Shown: positions 34,901 to 48,210 of the stretch, one piece after another
How positions within the stretch are numbered: the first letter of the stretch is position 1
Layout of the letters: the number at the start of each line of letters is the position of its first letter
Source of the DNA: Pisaster brevispinus
Taxonomy: Eukaryota; Echinodermata; Asteroidea; Forcipulatida; Asteriidae
Direction of reading: 5' to 3'
Length of the DNA stretch: 64,000 nt
NCBI GenBank assembly: GCA_023634235.1
Contig: JAMKCF010000008.1
Coordinates: forward strand, 2,919,001-2,983,000
The notes under the pieces: model-generated
The model's input: the letters and a program-made list of their open reading frames with translations, nothing else
Database searches by the model: none
What the model was told of the DNA's origin: nothing
Program-made: the position numbers and the translations under genes

Positions 34901-37889
34901 CCCTTGACCAGCATTAAACCGCCTCCTTCTTTTTGATCACGTCCCCGCAAAATACCCCTGTCGCAAAATTGACAGAGTTGCCTGATTTGTCTTGTATACG
35001 TTGAGTAAGACAATTGGTAATTGGAAGCTTCCAGTACCCTCTGAAAATAAAAGGTATCTTAGATTTGTGGTCTTCCTAATCAATCTGCTCTTTGTAAGTG
35101 ACCACCAAAGAGGTTCGAGATCTTCACTAATGCCTGAAGTATATAGCTCAATTCACGGTAATCCTTTTACGTTTTGAATGAAATAGAACCAAATTTTAAT
35201 TTCCCCAAACAATCCGATTCCAATTTTCAAGGGAAAAAAGGAGAGCCATCCACTGGGAATTCCGTCTTCATTTGATTCTGGAAACAGAGTTGGCAATTCA
35301 TAAACAGAAATGTGATCTCTTGCGTAAATGAAAAAAAAAAAAAAAAAAAAAAACCAAACGGCGAGAGAACAGGAGCGAGCTCGCCCGAAATCTTTCCGTT
35401 TTGGTTGCCGTGATTCTGGCCCAATGTTTTCCCAGCGATCCCTACACTGTAAACAAACCCGCATGGCTGCCAATCAGTCCGCACAAAGTCAATATTTTTC
35501 ATTTATGGCGGGAACCGATCTTGTCCAAGCTTAGGTGCTTGTACATCATTGTGTCCGTTCGATAGCCAAGAAATAGAAAGGATAAAAAAGAAGAAGAAGA
35601 GAAGAAGAAAAAAAAAATACCCACTGCCCCTTTTTCTTCTTCTTCTAACTCATTCAGTCCTCAGACCTTCTTCAACCCCTCACGGGGATGCCTTCGGAAG
35701 ACGTCCTCCTTAATTTATTAACTCCACGATGGATAAATAGAGAAAGCTGAAATTCTATCGTCTGTCTGCAGGCGTTTTCTTTTACCGAGGAGAAACCCTT
35801 CGCAAGTCGGCTCTAATATCCGATCTTATTCATCAGGAATGGGTCGGGAGAATCGGTTGTATTCATGCGAGAATGGAAACCCTATAAACGTCAGTCTTCT
35901 TTCTACAAAAAGTTTAGACCCCCTTTTTTTTCTTTTGTTTTGAGGTGGACGGGATTGCTTACAACAAAATGCCCGGCGATGAAAGTGTCAGTTTTGGCGG
36001 GAAGTTGAGCAATAGAAACCGGCTGGGCAAACGGAAGTCTTTGACCCATCAAACCTCCCATGGTAAAAGTTCAAACACTTCTCCTCGTCGCGACAGTAAC
36101 AGAGCATAAATGGAGGCTTTAAACCTATTTTACATCCCCCCCCTCTTTTTTTACGCATAATTTTTTTCCCCAAAATATTCTTTAAGTCGCAGGAAGCTAG
36201 ACAAACAGTATTCCTTCTCTCGTGGGTTGTGGTTTTATACCATTGTAGTCGTAACCTTTATAATGCAGGGAAACATCTTCCGTTATACCTGGCAGCGGTG
36301 GGAAAAACCCACCACTTTATTTTTTTTTCGGAAGTTCTGCAAAAACAACCGAACGAAAATGAAATGTAAACATTTTAGCAATTGGGAATTTCGTGTTTGC
36401 AATATTGTGAGTGTATTACGTCTGCCTTGTAGAAAAGTCGCAAGGTCAAACCGAGGCTGATCGATGATATAGTCTGGCCCCGCTATTTATGAGAATCGGC
36501 ACGTATATGCCACGTAGTACGCATGGTTCCACGTACGCCGAGATGAAATTTCCGTTTATGATTAATTACTTTGGGATTTCTATTGACTATTACAGGCCAA
36601 CGGTCCACTTTTCAATTGAGTATTTTCCCGCCTAAATGACATCAGATTGACGTTCCTCGTCTGATCACTATTGACTGACGTGTCCAATTACTACCCGTTT
36701 TGAGCTGCGTCGTGTGCCTTTAGATCGGCTCAGACCGGTGAGTGGAGGAGATTCTTGGGGAACACTATTACTGCGAGTAATTAATGACGAGTTGTACGCA
36801 ATGCAGCACTCAGCAGCGCGGCTTCGTAGCAAAAGATCGACACGTTGACATGATGTGTTGGTAACCACAGCCGAAAAATTAAAGATGGCAAATGCGTTTT
36901 CATTTCAAAGACAAAGTGTAGGATTTGGAAGTACGGGAGGGAACGATTTGGTTTCCAAATCAGAAAGCTCACAAAAGTTTACCAGAGCGAAAAAAGTCGA
37001 AAAATCCTTTGACCCCTCATGCCAGGATTTCAAATTCGTCAGAGAAATACCACTGTGAGGTATTTGTCATTGATGCTTCGGACGTGGTTGCAAATGCGAA
37101 ATGTTCCTAAAGTCATACTTAGGTATATAATTAAAGTAGTGAATGATATTCGTATATGGACGCTGCCATCCTTAATTTGCAATATTGTGACGTCATTCAC
37201 GGAGTGGCCTGGCTTGTGTAGCTATAGGCCATTAGAACATGCCAATTGTAGTATGTATCTATTATGAAATGAAAATAAAATTAGCCATAGAAATATCCAT
37301 TGCTTATCTGCAGATAGCGCAGGATGTTGGGTTCAAATGTTAATTTGTGACAGTTAATTAGCTTATAGCAGCACAATTTGCTATTTTTGTTTAAAGAATA
37401 GTTAATGAAATGGCCGCAGGGTAAACGACACCAATCGATCATAATGAACGATGACTAGTGCAGAGCGTAATGTTAGACGGCTGTTTCCCTTCACTATTCC
37501 CCGCGGATGTTGCAAGGGAGATCTATTTTCATTATTCCACTTTACCGCATGTGCCTACGGGGGCATCGGGCGATGATTAGCACAACGTAGAAAATGCTCG
37601 CTACGTCTTCTACACAGCATTTACATAGTCCAGTCTACCTAAACTACAACTATTTATTTTCCTCAATTAGGCTAATACGGTACTTTACAACAAATAATTA
37701 ATTTACCATAAGTCAGTGTGTTATTGCTTATCTCACCCCAAATGCTTGTGACGAATACCGAAGGCCTAGCATCTACACAGATAGTAAGTCACGAAATGAT
37801 GTCTCTCCACTATAAAAAGTGTGCCTTTCCTCGCTTCAAAAATTGCAAAGCTTGCATGTACAACATTGTCACATTGCTCCAATCTGTCT

Positions 37890-38020
37890 TTCTTTTTTAA
37901 CCAAGTTATAACCCACATAGGGAAACTGACTGGGTAATGATTTGGGGTTGAAAAAAGAAAAATTTACTAAGAGCAGGACTTGAACCAACGCCCTCTGGTT
38001 TAACGCGCCGGCGCTCTTTT
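37890..38020 (-). repeat. tRNA-derived SINE, copy 1
   Basis: The minus strand has a B-box-bearing block GGGCGTTGGTTCAAGTCC, then a shared body: AGTAAATTTTTC, CAACCCCAAATCATTACCC, AGTCAGTTTCCC and TTATAACTTGG. The same order occurs at 59565-59701. The A-box half is decayed here (GCGCCGGCGCGTTAAACC). Confidence 0.7.
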
Positions 38021-40534
38021 TTGTGCAAAGTTGAGGGTTTTTACGAAACCGCGGCTTTGGCTTTGGGATCCGGCTAAGGCTACCTATTTCCAGTTTCAAG
38101 CACCGTATACGGAAAGTACACGTTTTCTAAATTACAGAGCCCAAACCCAAACTTTGTTTCGAAAAGAGTCCAAGTCTAGCTATGTGTCAATTTCCACGTT
38201 CATCGAAAATGGCAGTCACTAACCCTTTATTAAACTAGGATCAGTCCTTAACCTGAATAGTAAGTCATTTGAAACGGTTTTTGTTTCTCCCAGTGAACTA
38301 AAACTGCTCTACTTTTTTTTTGAAACGTTGCTGTATTAATAATGCATTGTATTTTATTATTTTGTGCCTGGCCTAGTTTTAGGGAAACTCTAGAATGCGA
38401 ACTAGCAGCTGAATGCAAGAAAACGCGGGTGTGTTTTGCCTCATCTGAAGTCTGTTCAACAACCCGTCCAATGGCGATGCTGTTGGTGGGGTACTATAGC
38501 GAGGCGCCAGCCACGCTACCCTCAGACGCAGGATTCGGAAATTGAAATGCAATTTTCAGCCGTTATTTTATCCGGCACTTTCTTCCATTTCTGGATTTGT
38601 GTTTCGTAGTCGCAACACGATGCGTGGCTTTGGGGCAGCCCTTGACGGTCTTGTAAGTGGCAACAGGTAGCAAGGAAGAGAGGGTCGGTTCCTCTTAGAG
38701 GTCGAGACGGAAAAACGTGCTTCGTTTTCTGCTCACTGAAATGACATCAAACACCAGTTTAAAGAGAAAGTCCATCGTTGTGTTCTGGAGCAGTAAAACC
38801 AATATCCCCTCCTAGAGTTTTCAATCAACACTCAACACAACCACGCCTGAAAATTTCACCAGATTTGGTGGGCACGTTTTTGAGAAAGGAAGAAGAAGAT
38901 ACAAAAAACTGTTTCGTCGGCATCAATTTTTGTGTCCATTTTGAAATAAGCAGCAATGACTTGTAAGCTTTTCGATGCAATTTTCACGACTCTGAACGTA
39001 TTTCAGACAACAAATTTTTTTTTACCAATCCTGTACCTTGTCTTTCAAAGAAAACACCTTATTGCAGTCAGTTTCACACAAACATTGTTGCAGTATGAGA
39101 GTTAAAAAGAAGTGCGTTGAACCCGTCGTGGTATATCTCTTATAGTTTTAAACACAAAGACACAAACGCCATATGCATGCATTAGGAAAGACAAAATGGC
39201 CGCGGTGTGTGACGTAGGAGCCAGCCATTTTGTATTTTTTCAAGGTGCAACTCTGGACGCGTAGACTCGTTACAATCCTACAATTTGTAAAGTAACATTT
39301 TCATTGAGCAAACCTCAATCTGACACTATACCTCAATCCTTCATCCTTTGTATATAAATCATTAATGTAACCCGGGCTACATAAGCGGTCAGGGTCCTGT
39401 TTCGTGTCTGCTTTAAACACAGGAAATCAGTGCGCACGGCCCACGGAATAACGCCCTTTACAGGACTTCGTGGGGGCAGAATTCTGCGGTAAACGGAGCC
39501 ATGAAACTTAGTTTTATAAACGACATTAGAACTTTAAAATACAACAAACATGCACTAAAATAAATATATTTGTAATTTAATTTCTCTGTTCAGTATTACT
39601 ATTGCCTGAATGGGGCAAGCTTTGGCCTAAAATGTTATTAATTTTATACGGAACGGAACTCATCGCTTGAAACTTTCAATGCTTTTAGGAATAGGTTCGA
39701 TATAATGCGAGTCTAGGGAATAAATTATGTTCATATGTAAATTTATGCAAATTTCAGTACGGTCATGGAATGAATGTCTAGCGAAAAGTACAACTTTCCT
39801 GACTTAATTATTTTTTTTTTTTGTGCTTTTTAAAAATTTCCCACGCAAGCATGACAAGGAGTAGAGGAATAAAGTACTTTCAGTGACGTGCACTGCTTTA
39901 TTTTTCTTTCAACTAATGCAGCCAGCCAATTTGGCTCACGTTCGATTGAATGACACGCGCATTATTCTATTAGAATTGCCAGCGATGATCCATTATATAC
40001 TGTTCATTCACGCGGACTGAACCACCATTGTCCCGCGGCATAAATTGAGCTAGTCAACGGTATCAGAATCGCTCGGGTACGGAAGAGCGCTTTTCCGCGG
40101 CGAGCTGAGCTCAAGAAGAAAAAAAAGTATTTCCTGTTTTACCAAAGGATAGAGGGGGGAAAAGGAGGAGATTATTACAAAATGATGGCAAGAGACAAGA
40201 AAAAAATGAGGCATTTTAATCTTGGTGTGGTATTGGCTCTCGTTGTTTCTCACAGGAAATTGAGGTTTGAGCCAATCAAAATATTGTCGCTTTAAAAATA
40301 AATGCATTACGGGAGTAGATGGGGGGCGGCCGCTTCCAATTTGAACTTAGAAAATTGGGTCAATAAAGAACGTAATATAATGTACACATATAGGGGCCTA
40401 ATGAAAGTGTTATTATTATGTTTAGTTTTGTACAAAATCTGCTTGTTATTCTCTCAGATTTGCCCTGGGTGCAATAACTTATAGACTTTGCTTGGATAGC
40501 CGATGATTCAGGTGAATACATTCATTAAAATGTT

Positions 40535-40755
40535 CGGGTTAGAATTGACCCGGGTTCGCGTCCCGTTGGGCCTGGCCCATTCCTGAGTCAATACGACCCG
40601 GAAACTGTGTCAAAAAGTTACCCCCAAATTAGGTAAAATGACGCAGAATCCGCTATATAATCCTCTTAAAAATAAAAATAATAAAATTCGGGGTCAGCCT
40701 CTCCCCGAAATGGGTCACACTCCCCCGGTACCCGGAGCCTGGTTCAATTCTGGAC
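40535..40755. repeat. GGGTCA/TGACCC hairpin element
   Basis: Left arm AGAATTGACCCGGGTTCG (40541) and GGCCTGGCCCATTCC are answered by GAAATGGGTCACAC and CCCGGAGCCTGGTTCAATTC ending at 40750. The centre is AT-rich. Related to 24809-25000. Confidence 0.7.
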
Positions 40756-42179
40756 ATTTTTGGAGTGTTTCTATAAAAAAAATATATATATACATAGAAA
40801 GTAGACAAAGAATACCACGTCCCAAAATAATAACAATAATAATAGGCTACTTTAAAATGTCACGAAATGTACATCACCAGGAAATTGTGAATAGGAGTGT
40901 ACGGAGCCTTTTCGAAACAAATGTGAAATTTTGCATGAGGCTAAGTTGTTTCATACTTTCATACAAGCAGAAATGTTTATTCGCCGATTGTCCCGTTCGA
41001 AGTGTGACGTTATTACACCTTAAGCCACGCCCACTTCACACAAAATGGCCCCTACGATTGAGCCCATGAATTAATTCATGTATGATGATTTATGTAAGAA
41101 TAGGCTGGTTATTTATTTGAACTTGGCTTCTACATAATTATGTTATACTCTTCGAAGACTTGAGGTCTTCTCAGAATGTAAAGTTTCGGTCGAAGAAATG
41201 TCTTTGAACGATGGAATTTGTGGGATTGTTGGTACAGACAAACGTTTGTAACGATTTTAGGTGTGTAAATGAGTGCTTGTGACGCATTGACTTATACCGA
41301 CTGGTTTCTAGCCATGATACAAAATGAATTATAATTGTTATGAAGTTTGACTGTTGCCTAAAATGTTTCTTCGGACCCGGTACTTCGTATCTATTTTAAG
41401 CCGAGCTTCCGTCGTTCGTTTTTCACTGAATCGAGTAACTGAGTCGAGCTACGATGGTTCGAGCACTCTTCACCTTTCCCCCTTTTTTGGGGTCAAAATT
41501 CAGTTGGCTGCTTATCCCTTTCAACGCTGAAATGCTTCCCGCCGCTCAAGGGGAGAGAGAGAGACACGACCAGCACCCTTGGGTCCTTCAAAAACAAACC
41601 GGAATACACAAATTGGGGTTTGTTCTGTGCTGAAAAGCACTATAAACCTCTTCCAGAAAGCATGGACTCCCACAGGAGGCTGACAGAGAGCGGGACTATA
41701 CAAGAGAAAACTTAGCCGGTGTAAAGGTGAATCTTCTCCCCCCTGCGACATGCCCGTCTCTTCCGCTTGTCGATGTGCCAACTTGACGGTGCCGTGTTTT
41801 GATTTTTATCAGGCCCAGAGGAAAACCCACACAGTGGAATCGGAAAGTAATGTTTTAACCCGACGATTCTGTTTACTTGTAGTTAGAATCAATGCATAAA
41901 TGCCTACAACGGAAACCATTTTATTCTTTCTTTTAGAGTAGGGAGTGCCTGCTTGATAAACAAACTTGGGCCAAATTCAACAATTATGCATTTTGAGCAG
42001 TGACAATCCTGAATCCAATACAGAGACAATCAATAGCTCCCCGGGCAAATTATGAGCATTTTGACTTCAGAAGGAACAGAATATACTTAAACACACAGAC
42101 TCATTACAAACCATTGTGATTAAAACAGAAGCACGGCGCTACCAACACTGCTTTCCTTGAAAAAAAAAAGTAAGTACGA

Positions 42180-42405
42180 GGGTTCAATTTCATGGAGGTG
42201 CTAAAGCGGATAACAACCGATTCGTTTCAGAGCCAAGTTGTCGTCACAAATACTAGACAGGTAACTATTGCTTATCAATTTTGTGCCAAGAACAAGCAGG
42301 ATACCAGTCGCAGGATACCAGTATTCTGGTTGGTAACCGTACTCTGGTATGCATTAGTTTGTTGTGCTACTGTTGTGTTTTTAAACAGCTGTATGAATTT
42401 GGGAC
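42180..42405. repeat. GGGCCC-type hairpin MITE, near full length
   Basis: It starts GGTTCAATTTCATGGAGG and ends CAGCTGTATGAATTTGGGAC. The interior AGCAGGATACCAGT, TTGGTAACCGTACTCTGGTA and TTGTTGTGCTAC follow the same order as in 57796-57988. One internal piece (GCAGGATACCAGT) is duplicated. Confidence 0.7.
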
Positions 42406-43154
42406 AAGTGCTGCTCCATCAAAGTTTCAGGAAATGGCTTCATAAAAAAATGTTTCTTAAAAACGGAGCTATTCTAGTAAGTGTTTTACTATAAAAAGCA
42501 ATACTATTTCGCTTTATATGACTGTGAATGCTCTTGTGATAAGGATGTCTTAATTGAATTGGTTGGTATATTTGACAGTGAAAAGGACCCAAGACTCAAC
42601 CTTTGGCCTTGCCAGACCCCACGTGACCACCATCTCCTTCTAAACCACTCCCACTCTGCGCTTCGAGGTCAGTGCTTGCTCTATGCTTGAACTCACCTTG
42701 AACGGTGTGGGCGAGTACTGGTAAACATAACATTGCATTATTACTTGAAAAGTTACCCACAAGTACGATTGAAAGAAAAACAGATACTTTCCTTGTTAGC
42801 AATCAATTAATTATTAAACAGCCGATTAATAATATATACACCTTAAGTTACATCTGCCTGAGTGTGCGGCTGACTCGAAGAAGTCCTTCGATATTACGGG
42901 AGCAATGGACGAATCGTGTTCTGAATTATGCAATGCGGCTTGATGTGCGAAGACGCAACAAACAACGATGTCCCGCAAACTGACAAATTATTCATTCGAT
43001 GAGATGCTGAATTTACGGTCACCTGCCGTCAATGACCCGACAACTTCAAGCAACCCACTCTCAGCTACTGTACCGTCTTCCCACAGTGTTACTGTTTTGT
43101 TAACAAGTCACAAACTCACGTCGGCGAAGGGAACGGAATTTCAGAACACTACCG

Positions 43155-43252
43155 GGGCACTTTCGAAACCACGAAGGCACTTTCGAAACTAAGGGCACTT
43201 TCGAAACTACGGTGGTACTTTCGACACGAGGGAGGCACCTTCGAAACCAAGG
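43155..43252 (+). repeat. GGCACTTTCGAAAC tandem repeat
   Basis: Five units of 18 to 24 bases, each with (G/T)(G/A)(C/T)AC(T/C)TTCG(A/C)(A/C)AC, run head to tail. Overlapping open frames are by-products. Confidence 0.85.
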
Positions 43253-45529
43253 CTTCCTTTGCCACCGGCTCTCCATGCAATTTAATAACTTGATTTTATC
43301 TATAACTGGGTACACACCTTTATTGTCGCAAGTAAAACGGGTGCCTGCAGAAAAAGAAGCACCAGTAAAGCAAATGATCTATCTCCCTCCGAAATGTAAT
43401 ATAGGAGTCCTCCTCTATTGATAAATATTGGACGCTCGGGACACTTCGCATCTAACCATCGTGCGTATAACATTGAGTACACAAATGTATTGACTTCACG
43501 ATGTGCGTTATTAACGCGCGCATAAACTCGCGCGCCAAACACGCTCTTTACTGAACTTTCTAAAAGCAATTAAGATAATTTATTAAGAAACGTCAGGAAC
43601 CATGTCATGAATTTTACTAAGGCCGAAGAAGTACTGCAATTTCTGTTTTAATGTCAGCGATAAATGTGCAAGTCCAGAGGGGCTTCTATTTGATTATTAC
43701 ACGTGTCACGTTTCAAACAAGAAATGAAAAGCAACGTGCAGATCATCGCAACCCGTCAATTTCGAGAATTATTTTGGATAAATATATATTTTTTAAACTA
43801 TATAATTTGACAATGTATCAAATTACATTCCACATTACCACTCAGAGCTATCAGTTTCAGAAAATCCAGAGGTCGACGACTTTTGTTTCTTTCATTGAGA
43901 GAAATCCTGTAATATGTAACACGATTATTCGATGCTCATAATGTGTGTAAGGTCGGTGACCACAGCATCAAAAACGATTTACCGAAAATGTTTTTTTTCT
44001 ATTTTTTTTTTTTATAAAGAGAATTTTTTGTTCGTGTGTGTGTAGAGACAATAACTCCTAAGTGGATTACTCATAAACGCTTGTAAATGAAGGAAAAGTG
44101 ATCTCGTGTCAAGCAGGTTTTTTTGTTTCAGAAATGGGGAATCCGTTACCATAGTTACTAATAGTCGAAGAGGCACCGGAGAGATGCTTGAACCTACAAT
44201 TTTTAGTGTATGGTGTGTGTGTGTGTTAATTGACACGAGAATCTTTCCCCCTTAGGTGAAATAAGATTCACCCGAAACATGTGTTTCTGATGCAGTTAAA
44301 GAAATAGCCGAATGTCATATTTGGAAGTTGAGTAAAGGTGAAACCTAGACTTGACAACTGCGAATGGAATATTTAAGGCCTGGTGTTTGATTCAAATGCA
44401 GGTAACACACCTTAAGTGCTAAACATTTTCAAGTTGTAATGTTGATTTGTTTCATTAACCTGATATGTATAAACTTGTCTTAAGTAAGTTTTGTTTCTTT
44501 CTCTCAAATAATCATTTGTGCCGTCTGAATGAAATTAAAATGTGGGGGTGATATTGACCAAGAACATGTGTTAAATTCAAACAAAGATTCATACATTTAC
44601 AATTTGTGTATATGTCTTTGATTTGGGAATGAAACGTCAACGTGGCTGGTGTTTAAAATAAGCCATTGTCTTTCATTTAAAAAGTACAAACAAATTTTAC
44701 CTGTAATGTAATTTTTTGAGCTTCAGGGCAATAGCAAAGAAGAAATATATTTATGTGGATCAACTGTTGGTCAGCAAAGAGTTCCAAGAAAACTTCGCAT
44801 ATATCTTACGGTTCTTTGTTAATAATAAGATGAATCACTTCCGAGACAACTTTTCCCAATTAGTGATTTTTGTCCAAATAGGAACTCGTAGCGAGTCAAC
44901 CAAACTGAGTTACATTGTCAATAACAGTGTACAAGACCCTCAGTGGGTAGGACTATAATAAAAGAAGAAGACGATGAAAACAAAATATCTCGACAATATG
45001 ATGTACCAACTTTGACCTACAATGCTCGGTATAGTATGGTAAATGCATTTGGAGGGGGAACTGCCTCACTTTGCGCTATTTTTTCTAGCGACAGAGTTCG
45101 CAGCGATGAGTTGTTGACTGTCACAACAAAACAATAGCAAGCCACTGCACTTTTTGGTGGCGTCAACAGAATATTAAACTGTTTTTACTGGGGTCGTATA
45201 TTTTTTTATCACCCTTTTCGACTAGATTTTACTGCATTGTAACGCTGGGATGAATATTGTCATATCATTTTTGAAAGTGGATAAAGGAATATAAAATACG
45301 GTAACAGTAATAATCACACGGTTGGGAACCTCCAAAGCCCTTTGAGCGAAATTGACATCGCCAACCTACAAATTGAGTAAAGAGGTAGTAATTAAAAACA
45401 AATGAATAATTACAAGATTATCCATAAAATGTCACAAAGTACGGCTTTATGATGCAATAAAGCTCGACTGTTGGTTGGAACACGGTGGACAACTTTTACT
45501 AAACCAGTGTTGATTCGGAGTTGAAACGT

Positions 45530-45765
45530 TCTGGGCCCAATTTCATGGCTCTGCTTACCGCCGAATTCTGCGCTTGCGATCACTATTCTCCGCTTACCGA
45601 GCAAGCACCGAAATTCTGCGCTAGCTGTCAATTAAGCGAAGAGAGCCTTGTAACGTGGAATACGCACGCGCACAAGCAAAAAATCCCTGCTAACACCCGA
45701 AATACGCTTGACGTAAGCGCAGAATTCCCTGCTTCCGTAAGCAGAGCCATGACATTGGGCCCAGA
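45530..45765. repeat. TCTGGGCCCAAT hairpin MITE, 236 bp
   Basis: The 29-bp terminal inverted repeats (TCTGGGCCCAATTTCATGGC and on at the left; the reverse complement ends 45765) differ at one position. The ends are shared with the 57796 element (GGGCCCAATTTCAT) but the interior, with repeated GCGCAGAATTC-like and GAATTCTGCGC blocks, is different, so it is a sister subfamily. Confidence 0.85.
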
Positions 45766-46707
45766 TGTGTTGATCTATCGTTAGTTGTTTTAGTGGTGGA
45801 GAGGCGGCCGAAATGTGGAAGTCAAAAAAGTATGCGCAAACAAGTCATTATATTGCAACTTCTCAGAAACGTCCGTTACATTTTTGTCATTCGTCTCGAA
45901 ATTGATCACATTCTATCGATTCTCAACGTTACCATGGCTATTGCTTCACGTTTGGAAGAAAATTTCACAACAATATTGTATCCTTAATTTGTTTTTTATC
46001 TCTCTACCCCAACGACAAACTCAGCATTGTTTAAGCATTTACAGATACAAGATACAAGATACAAGATACATAAATTTGGACCAAATTGTATATAAATAAT
46101 TACTTTACTACACGCTTTAGTTACACACACTTCCACAAACGTAATCATTAGCAATCGTCAATGGTGTAGCACAACATAATATTTAGTGTTGAATTGTTTT
46201 ACTTATTTATTTTTATGGAAAAGGGGAAAACACAGCACTGATAAGTATGTAAAGATATACGATATACACGAGCTGAAGTAAAAATGTGCAGTTATTACGT
46301 TAATACACGTAATAGCTACGTCAACAAACGTAACTGGAATTAGCAATCAAAAACATTGAAGGTTAAAAAAAAGCAATAACCTAGTTTTCACAGTTATCAA
46401 AACGTTAAGTTGGTACGCCTCCGCAGTACCAGTTAACCTGTTACGAAACACAAATATTCAGAAGGAACTTCCATCTTAATGAATGCGTTAACCGAAGTGT
46501 GAAGGAAGCGTGTCACCGTTGGATTAGCTATTCTTGAAAACCATTAGTGACTTTACAAAATGGGCTTTTCTCTTAACGCTTCAGTAGTTCCGAAGAAATG
46601 TATTTGACACGCTTGAATGTTGTGCTGTCCACTTGAAGACAAATTGATGGTACATTTACACAACAGGTATTGCTCGCAGAGCAAGAATTTCATCAAAGAT
46701 TTCTTAC

Positions 46708-46785
46708 CTTTAATCTGCCAATGAAGTTCCAAGCATCGCTGTTGAGGTAAGCAGATCTGAGGGACAGTGCCAATGAGTTAACCAT
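46708..46785 (-). CDS. Candidate first coding exon of an unidentified gene
   Basis: The ATG at 46785-46783 opens 26 codons (MVNSLALSLRSAYLNSDAWN, then FIGRLK) that end exactly at a good donor, TTAAAG|GTAAGA, in phase 0. The frame is also open upstream to a TGA at about 46870. The surrounding 46.78-47.3 kb is CpG-richer than average and has a CRE-like ACGTCA near 47160, as at a promoter. I recognise no protein family and found no matching downstream exon, so this may equally be a non-coding 5' exon or chance. Confidence 0.3.
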
Positions 46786-48004
46786 GCACCACTCACACTC
46801 GTGGGGGTGGCTGGTCGCTCTGCTGACCGGTCGCTCGGGGCGCTCTATTCGCTGGCAACACAACTCCACGGCTCAGTTGTTGGACACGGCTAATCCCGAC
46901 GCAATCGATTCGCAAATACTGTCTTTGCCCGGCGGTGAGGCCCTAGTTCAATTCCACGACCATCATTACTGCCACCATCAATTTCTCCCTGACTGAGAGG
47001 CGAGCGGCGTTCATGCCAAACCACCAGCAAACACCGGCGCAACCCAGGGACGCGTGTAGTACGACGGGGTGCCAACCACACGGTGTGTGTGTGTGGAGTA
47101 GAAACGCACTAAGATCGTTGGTCACCAGGGGATGTCATGTGATGGGTGATCGACCGTCGTGACGTAGTAGTGACATCACTCATAACGCGGCATCGCAGAG
47201 TGAGCTTGAGCGTAACAAGCGAGTTAAGTTGGATGTTGGATGAACGGCCACCATCCGATTTCTTTAATACTCCGTTAGGACTACAACCGTCACAACATTA
47301 TTCCCGCAAGCGCAAGAAATCCTCTTCATAAATACACTGCTTTTCGCGTACTTTGGGTTGGCATTATTTGCTGCGAATCTGTGGAAATATCGATTGGCCT
47401 ATTTTAATAGACTTCACAGCCGGAGAATATTGCCTTGGTGACCGGTGACTTGTGATTGATCCAAGGTTAAAAGACGGGAACGAAAGAAGCAGTTACTGCT
47501 TAGGCATTAAGACACTGCACGAGAAACACATCCAGTGTACAATGTGACATGATCTCTTTAAAACCATCTCTATTGGTGAAGAATTCTATTTAATGCACGG
47601 TTTACAAGCCGTAGCATGGTGCGACTCTATTCATTCCCCAGCCAATGTCTGCACTAGGTACAAACTGCAAGAGTAAAAAGGTGCCATTTCAAAGCAAGTT
47701 CCCGTTAAGTGCACTGTCTAACGCTCGTCGTCATACAACATTCAAACATCACGTTTTCCTTACAAGTACATGCACTATAGTCTTTCATTATTTCCACCAA
47801 ACAGATACCCTCGTCTAATCGTTGTTTACCGGGGAAAATGGCGTGGCACGAAAACAAATTTGCGGCCGATTCTCAGCTTATATCTCTGTAAATTTATGGA
47901 CTGACTGCACAATATTTTGAGCCCCGGGCGAGTTTGGAGAAAGGGGACATTCGTTTCTCAAAAGTTGAAAATAAACTTCAAGATGCATATGACGTCATTT
48001 GAGA

Positions 48005-48103
48005 AGGGCGCCCTCGGCTAGAGGTCAAAAGAAAGCAGCTCGTCCTGTGCGTCGCGCGTACATAGATGTGCGTTTGTCTTTGTTTCATAATTTTTTTACC
48101 CAC
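48005..48103 (+). repeat. CCCTCGGCTAGAGGTC dispersed repeat, copy 3
   Basis: It has GGGCGCCCTCGGCTAGAGGT, TCGTCCTGTGCGTCGCGCGT and GTTTCATAATTTTTTTACC, matching 5753-5870. It is followed within 20 bases by a copy of the GAGGCTGGGTC family. Confidence 0.7.
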
Positions 48104-48120
48104 AATGCATGAGGGTTTTT

Positions 48121-48210
48121 CCAGCCTCACCACGAGCAGTGCGCCGTATCGCTACCTCTTGTCGAAACTGGAACGGTAAGATCGTACACCACCGGGATCG
48201 AGGCTGGGTC
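48121..48210 (+). repeat. GAGGCTGGGTC dispersed repeat, copy 2
   Basis: CCAGCCTCACCACGAGCAGT, GCGCCGTATCGCTACC and GGGATCGAGGCTGGGTC correspond in order to the minus strand of 8880-8778. Confidence 0.6.

Larger units (their letters stand above)
18180..46700. other. Gene-poor interval rich in dispersed repeats
   Basis: I could find no spliced coding structure with recognisable protein domains in about 28 kb. Most open frames are low-complexity or overlap repeats. Dispersed repeats annotated separately are at 20541, 23129, 24723, 24809, 28589, 30372, 37890, 40535, 42180 and 45530. Simple sequence includes AAAC repeats at 30893-30931, an A-run at 35329-35352, a GAA/TTC inverted tract at 35586-35648 and a GT run near 44214-44226. 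Introns of a gene starting near 47 kb cannot be excluded. Confidence 0.5.

Noticed and set aside
36668..36868. Minus-strand frame of 66 codons in a CpG-containing patch
   Set aside because: No acceptor precedes the protein-like part and no family was recognised.
41521..41781. Minus-strand frame of 86 codons starting MAHRQAEETG
   Set aside because: No donor in frame with good context and no similarity recognised; kept out as chance.
43130..43260. Evenly spaced repeats considered as a CRISPR-like array
   Set aside because: Units are contiguous with no unique spacers of constant length, and the genome is animal.
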